Shown: positions 35,511 to 38,631 of the stretch, one piece after another | Layout of the letters: every line of letters starts with the position of its first letter | How positions within the stretch are numbered: the stretch's first letter is position 1 | From: a bacterium | GTDB taxonomy: Bacteria; 4484-113 | DNA: 38,631 bases | Direction: 5' to 3' | NCBI GenBank assembly: GCA_021163765.1 | Contig: JAGGTK010000056.1 | Location: forward strand, 1-38,631 | Translations under genes and position numbers: made by a program | The notes under the pieces: generated by a model | Told to the model about the DNA's origin: nothing | Database searches by the model: none | The model's input: only the letters and a program-made list of their open reading frames with translations

Positions 35511-37046
35511 ATGTTTGCCAGGATTGAAACTGCGGCACTCAGGGGGCTGACGGCCCGCGAGGTGTCCGTCGAAGTGGACATCACCCGGGGGATGAGCAAC
35601 TTCAACCTTGTCGGATTGCCCGACGCGAGCGTCAAGGAGGCCGAGGAGCGCGTCCATTCCGCTATCCGCAACTCCGACCTCGAATACCCCTATGCGCGAA
35701 CGACGGTCAATCTGGCGCCGGCGGAAGTTCGCAAGACCGGCTCGTGGTACGACCTGCCGATCGCGCTGGGAATCCTCATAGCGTCGGGCCAGGTGCCGGC
35801 CGCAGCGCTGGACGATACGGTGGCGCTGGGCGAGCTATCGCTCGACGGCAGCCTGCGGGCGGTGCCGGGCGTGCTATCCGCGGCGCTGATGTGCAACCGC
35901 GCAAAGCAGCCCAAGATGATTGTGCCGGCGGGCAACTCGGCGGAGGCGGCCTGCTTTGACGGGCTGACTGTCTATCCGGTCAACCACCTGGCGGAGGCGG
36001 CGAGCTTCCTGCGCGGCGAAATGCCAATCGAGCCGCAGCCCGTAACGTCGTTCGACGAGCTGCTGAAAAGGGCGGCGTTCGAACTCGACTTCGCCGACGT
36101 CAAAGGGCAGGAGCATGCCAAGCGCGCGCTGGAGGTAGCGGCGGCGGGGGGCCACAACGTGCTGATGATGGGGCCGCCGGGATCGGGCAAGACGATGCTC
36201 GCGTCGCGCATGCCGTCGATTTTGCCCCCGCTCACGCAGGAGGAGGCGATTGAGGTCTCGTCGGTGTACTCGGTCGCCGGCCTGCTCGGCGAGGAGCGCA
36301 GCCTTGTCACCACCCGTCCTTTCCGCCATCCGCACCACACCATCTCCGGCCCCGGTCTCATCGGCGGCGGGACGATTCCGCAGCCCGGCGAGATCTCGCT
36401 GGCGCACAACGGAGTGCTGTTCTTGGACGAGATGATGGAGTTCCCGAAAGGGCTGCTGGAGCTGCTCCGCCAGCCGATGGAGGACGGTCAGATAACCATC
36501 TCGCGCGCGCAGATTTCCTCAACGTTCCCGTCGAGCTTTATGCTGCTTGCGGCGACCAATCCCTGCCCCTGCGGATACTACGGAGACCCGACGCGCCCCT
36601 GCCGCTGCACTATGGGCGAAATACTCAACTACCGCAAGCGCCTTTCGGGCCCGCTGCTCGACCGCATCGACATCGTGCTGGAAGTCCCGCGCCTGACCGT
36701 GGAGAAGATTACCGGCCCGTCGGGCGAAACCAGCGCGCAGGTGCGCGAGCGGGTGCAGAAGGCGTGGGTGCGGCAGCAAAAGCGCTTCCGGATGCGCCCC
36801 AAACAGCGGCTGAATTCGCAGCTTCGCGCGGGGGACATCGAGAAGGCGTGTGTCCTTGATGAGGCGGGCACGAACCTGCTAAACCGGGCCCACGACCGGC
36901 TGGGCCTGACGACGCGGGGCTACCAGAGCATCAAGCGCGTCGCCCGCACCATCGCCGACCTCGACGGCGCGGAGGTCATCAAGGTCTCGCACCTCGCCGA
37001 AGCCATCCAGTACCGCGCGGGGGAGGAGCGATTGCGGAATTTGTAG
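35511..37046 (+). CDS. comM: ComM/YifB-family AAA+ ATPase (Mg-chelatase-like)
   Basis: Hexameric helicase-like ATPase; in Vibrio and Acinetobacter ComM drives branch migration during integration of transforming DNA. 511 residues: N-terminal ChlI-like domain (Asn-Leu-Val-Gly-Leu-Pro-Asp and Ala-Pro-Ala-Glu-Val-Arg-Lys), Walker A Gly-Pro-Pro-Gly-Ser-Gly-Lys-Thr (about 220), Walker B Leu-Phe-Leu-Asp-Glu-Met, sensor Ala-Ala-Thr-Asn-Pro-Cys-Pro-Cys-Gly, a zinc-like Cys set (Pro-Cys-Pro-Cys-Gly-Tyr-Tyr-Gly-Asp and Pro-Cys-Arg-Cys), and the C-terminal Mg-chelatase domain ending Tyr-Arg near residue 504. GGGGAGG gives a strong ribosome binding site. With comF it may form part of a DNA-uptake capability. 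Confidence 0.96.
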   Translation: MFARIETAALRGLTAREVSVEVDITRGMSNFNLVGLPDASVKEAEERVHSAIRNSDLEYPYARTTVNLAPAEVRKTGSWYDLPIALGILIASGQVPAAALDDTVALGELSLDGSLRAVPGVLSAALMCNRAKQPKMIVPAGNSAEAACFDGLTVYPVNHLAEAASFLRGEMPIEPQPVTSFDELLKRAAFELDFADVKGQEHAKRALEVAAAGGHNVLMMGPPGSGKTMLASRMPSILPPLTQEEAIEVSSVYSVAGLLGEERSLVTTRPFRHPHHTISGPGLIGGGTIPQPGEISLAHNGVLFLDEMMEFPKGLLELLRQPMEDGQITISRAQISSTFPSSFMLLAATNPCPCGYYGDPTRPCRCTMGEILNYRKRLSGPLLDRIDIVLEVPRLTVEKITGPSGETSAQVRERVQKAWVRQQKRFRMRPKQRLNSQLRAGDIEKACVLDEAGTNLLNRAHDRLGLTTRGYQSIKRVARTIADLDGAEVIKVSHLAEAIQYRAGEERLRNL

Positions 37047-37220
37047 CGGCACGGCATGCCGCGCCGCGCCCCCCACCCATGAGTACGCGGTGCTAGTCCG
37101 CCACCACGCGCCACGCGTGGCCGAAGGGCTCACCAGCGCCGCTCTGAAAACGGGGATTGCGTAGAGTCGCCCAAGAGCCGGGCTGGTGAGTCGCCGACGC
37201 GCCATAGCGCTATGGCGACG
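37046..37220. repeat. Palindrome-rich intergenic segment after comM
   Basis: Four elements lie in a row: a stem GCGGCA/TGCCGC (37046-37051, 37057-37062) at the comM stop; a perfect 12-bp palindrome GCCACGCGTGGC (37110-37121); 9-bp inverted arms CTCACCAGC (37129-37137) and GCTGGTGAG (37182-37190); and a perfect 18-bp palindrome CGCCATAGCGCTATGGCG (37200-37217). The first may end comM transcription. No coding sequence is supported in 37047-37417. Confidence 0.6.
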
Positions 37221-37352
37221 GCGCGGCCGGCGTACTCAAAATGGGCTCCTCTATAAGGCGCGGGATTACCAGCCCCTCTGGATGGCTCAGCGCCCCGCTG
37301 TCTTCATAACGTGAAACCGGGGAATGGCGGCCCACGCCTTGTTTCCACTCGG

Positions 37353-37375
37353 CGTCCTGAGCCTGCCGAAGGACG
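37353..37375. repeat. REP-like palindromic element
   Basis: CGTCCT (37353-37358) and AGGACG (37370-37375) flank GAGCCTGCCGA. Close relatives of this hairpin (CCTGAGC-x-TG-x-CGAAGG) are known as dispersed intergenic repeats in several unrelated environmental bacteria, and give spurious ORFs with a Leu-Arg-Gln-Ala-Gln-Asp peptide, as here on the minus strand. Confidence 0.55.
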
Positions 37376-37417
37376 GGTGGCCGCCCTACAGAAGACAGCG
37401 CGGCAGTCACGCCGCGC

Positions 37418-38620
37418 CTAGTCGTTGTCGCCGGCTTCGTCCTCATCGTCGGGCTGCGGCTCCAGCGGCGGGTATTCGAGTTCTTCGTAATCGGTGAGCT
37501 TATGCTCGACTCTTTCGATATCCCCGAATTTCCACAGCTTGATGTAGTCCGAGAAGCCCACGAGGTCTCGCCAGGTCTTGCCGCTGTGCCGCTTTATCAT
37601 TTCTTCGAGCTTTTCGGGATGTCCGCTCAGATCGTGGCCTGCGTTTTGCAGCATTATGCACATTGTTTCAACCTTCAGGCACGCCTCGATTCCTTCCCGG
37701 TTACCGGCGTTCGTATAGGCTTCGGCGGCCCGTCTGTTGAGTAGTTTAATCAGCACGCTGGCCATCAGGCTCTGGATGCTCCCCGTCCCGGGTTTGATAC
37801 ATGCGATGCGCAAGGTAAGCCGCTTGAGCTTCGGCAATGCCGCCATGAATTCGTCGTCGGACGTCTTCTCCATTACGAACCGGTAGGCCTTCTTGATTGC
37901 TACGAAGCCGAGGAAAGCCGGTTCTGAGGATATGTACCGGCAGACCAGTGCGGAAGGGACGGTTTCCTTTCGGATCACCCAGTGGTCGTAGATTACTTCC
38001 GTCATTGGAGCTACAGGAAGTCTGAAGTCTTCAGCCGTTATAGCCTCATCTATCAACGACAGTGTTTCCTCGAGTTCGCCGCGCTCAGCGGCTGCGGTAG
38101 CGGCCAGCAGGCTGGTGAAGCCGTTTTGCGGCTGCAACTTTCGCAGGTCGCCAATGCGCTGAGCGAACTCGTCGGAATCGCGGTCTAACCCAAGACTGAG
38201 CCTGTACGCAATCGGCGCGTAGCTTTTGGCGAACGAACTCATTTTATCGCGGGCAAATTCAGCCTCGCGCTCGGCCTCCTCTTCCTCGGGTTTCGCCGGG
38301 CCCGCAAGCGACGAGATGAATTCCCAGAAAAGCCAGCGTTCGTACCAGTATTCGGGATCGTCCGCGTACTGCTCCGCTTCGCCCGAAAAGAAGACGCGCA
38401 GCCGATCCATGGCAAGCTCAGTGCTGAAGGCGATGTATGCGTACTCAGGAAGCTCCGTCATCGGGTCCATACAACCGCCGTGGAATAACCACTCAAACTC
38501 CTCGGCAATGAGCAGGCCGCTCTCAAGCTTCCAGACCTTCTTGCCAACTTCGCTGAGTTCCGCCGGCGGGTCGATTGGCTTGGGTTCTTTTTTCAGGGAG
38601 CGGGAGTGCTGGACAATCAC
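37418..38620 (-). CDS. Protein of unknown function, possibly 5'-partial
   Basis: I do not recognise this 400-residue protein. It has no signal peptide or membrane segment. It is rich in helix-forming residues, with many Ala/Glu/Leu stretches, a charged Glu-rich segment near 125-135, a possible TPR-like pair around residues 165-200 (Ala-Ala-Thr-Ala-Ala-Ala-Glu-Arg-Gly-Glu-Leu-Glu-Glu), and a strongly acidic C-terminal tail ending Asp-Glu-Asp-Glu-Ala-Gly-Asp-Asn-Asp. Its start is a GTG at 38620, 11 bp from the window edge; the frame stays open upstream, so the real start may be outside. It converges on comM across a repeat-rich gap. Probably cytosolic, perhaps a helical-repeat protein. Confidence 0.7.
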   Translation of the reverse strand: MIVQHSRSLKKEPKPIDPPAELSEVGKKVWKLESGLLIAEEFEWLFHGGCMDPMTELPEYAYIAFSTELAMDRLRVFFSGEAEQYADDPEYWYERWLFWEFISSLAGPAKPEEEEAEREAEFARDKMSSFAKSYAPIAYRLSLGLDRDSDEFAQRIGDLRKLQPQNGFTSLLAATAAAERGELEETLSLIDEAITAEDFRLPVAPMTEVIYDHWVIRKETVPSALVCRYISSEPAFLGFVAIKKAYRFVMEKTSDDEFMAALPKLKRLTLRIACIKPGTGSIQSLMASVLIKLLNRRAAEAYTNAGNREGIEACLKVETMCIMLQNAGHDLSGHPEKLEEMIKRHSGKTWRDLVGFSDYIKLWKFGDIERVEHKLTDYEELEYPPLEPQPDDEDEAGDND

Positions 38621-38631
38621 GCTGGAGCAAA

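Noticed and set aside
37210..37446. Small minus-strand frame with a Leu-Arg-Gln-Ala-Gln-Asp peptide
   Set aside because: This peptide is a well-known product of translating REP-like intergenic repeats; it overlaps the hairpin at 37353-37375.

Overview
The window reads as a chromosomal stretch of an uncultivated, high-GC, diderm (LPS-bearing) bacterium. An outer membrane is implied by an LptD-like barrel with an OstA domain, an LptC-like protein, a GT9 heptosyltransferase, the split HldE pair (kinase and adenylyltransferase) and several lipoproteins. PurS and a GuaB3-type IMP dehydrogenase are not proteobacterial habits, and dockerin-like lipoproteins suggest a candidate-phylum-type organism. 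I cannot name the phylum from sequence alone.

Layout. 1-2742 (+) is an AT-richer accessory block: a Cys-rich peptide precursor (its 5' end may be cut by the window edge), a secreted protein of unknown function, and a radical SAM/SPASM peptide maturase. This looks like an undescribed RiPP cluster. Its core peptide is a ladder of aromatic-X-Cys steps (10 of 12 core cysteines). 2797-4708 (-) is a two-subunit transketolase. 4894-8713 (-) is a Nudix-guaB3-guaA-hpt run for guanine nucleotide synthesis and salvage. 8784-11934 (+) is plsX-fabH-fabD, fatty acid and phospholipid initiation.

12213-19960 (+) is a tightly packed run: a dockerin-like/M30-like metallopeptidase lipoprotein, an ELM1-family protein, an ICMT-like membrane methyltransferase, a GT9 glycosyltransferase, hldE1, hldE2 and comF. 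Most of it serves heptose/LPS core assembly. A tRNA-Asp(GTC) with a clear sigma70-type promoter follows, then a MoeA-like protein that has lost every signature motif, then lptD. A lone PhnD-like lipoprotein lies on the minus strand (24351-25283).

25480-29265 is a 1261-residue lipoprotein with the same N-terminal architecture as the metallopeptidase, two PKD domains and a very long Gly-rich repeat region. Then come aspS, lptC-like, a repeat-filled intergenic region, a free-methionine-sulfoxide-reductase-like GAF protein (-), purB-purC-purS (+; purB carries a long basic tail), comM/yifB (+), another palindrome-rich gap, and an unrecognised 400-residue protein (-) that may run off the right edge.

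Regulation visible in sequence: many promoters carry an extended -10 of the form TGC-TA-N-A-N-T. Several genes (purB, the GAF gene, the PhnD-like gene, the MoeA-like gene) have the -10 so close to the start codon that leaderless transcripts are likely. Intergenic gaps at 11935-12212, 31828-32198 and 37047-37417 share hairpins and short dispersed repeats. No CRISPR array, insertion sequence, prophage or integrase was seen.
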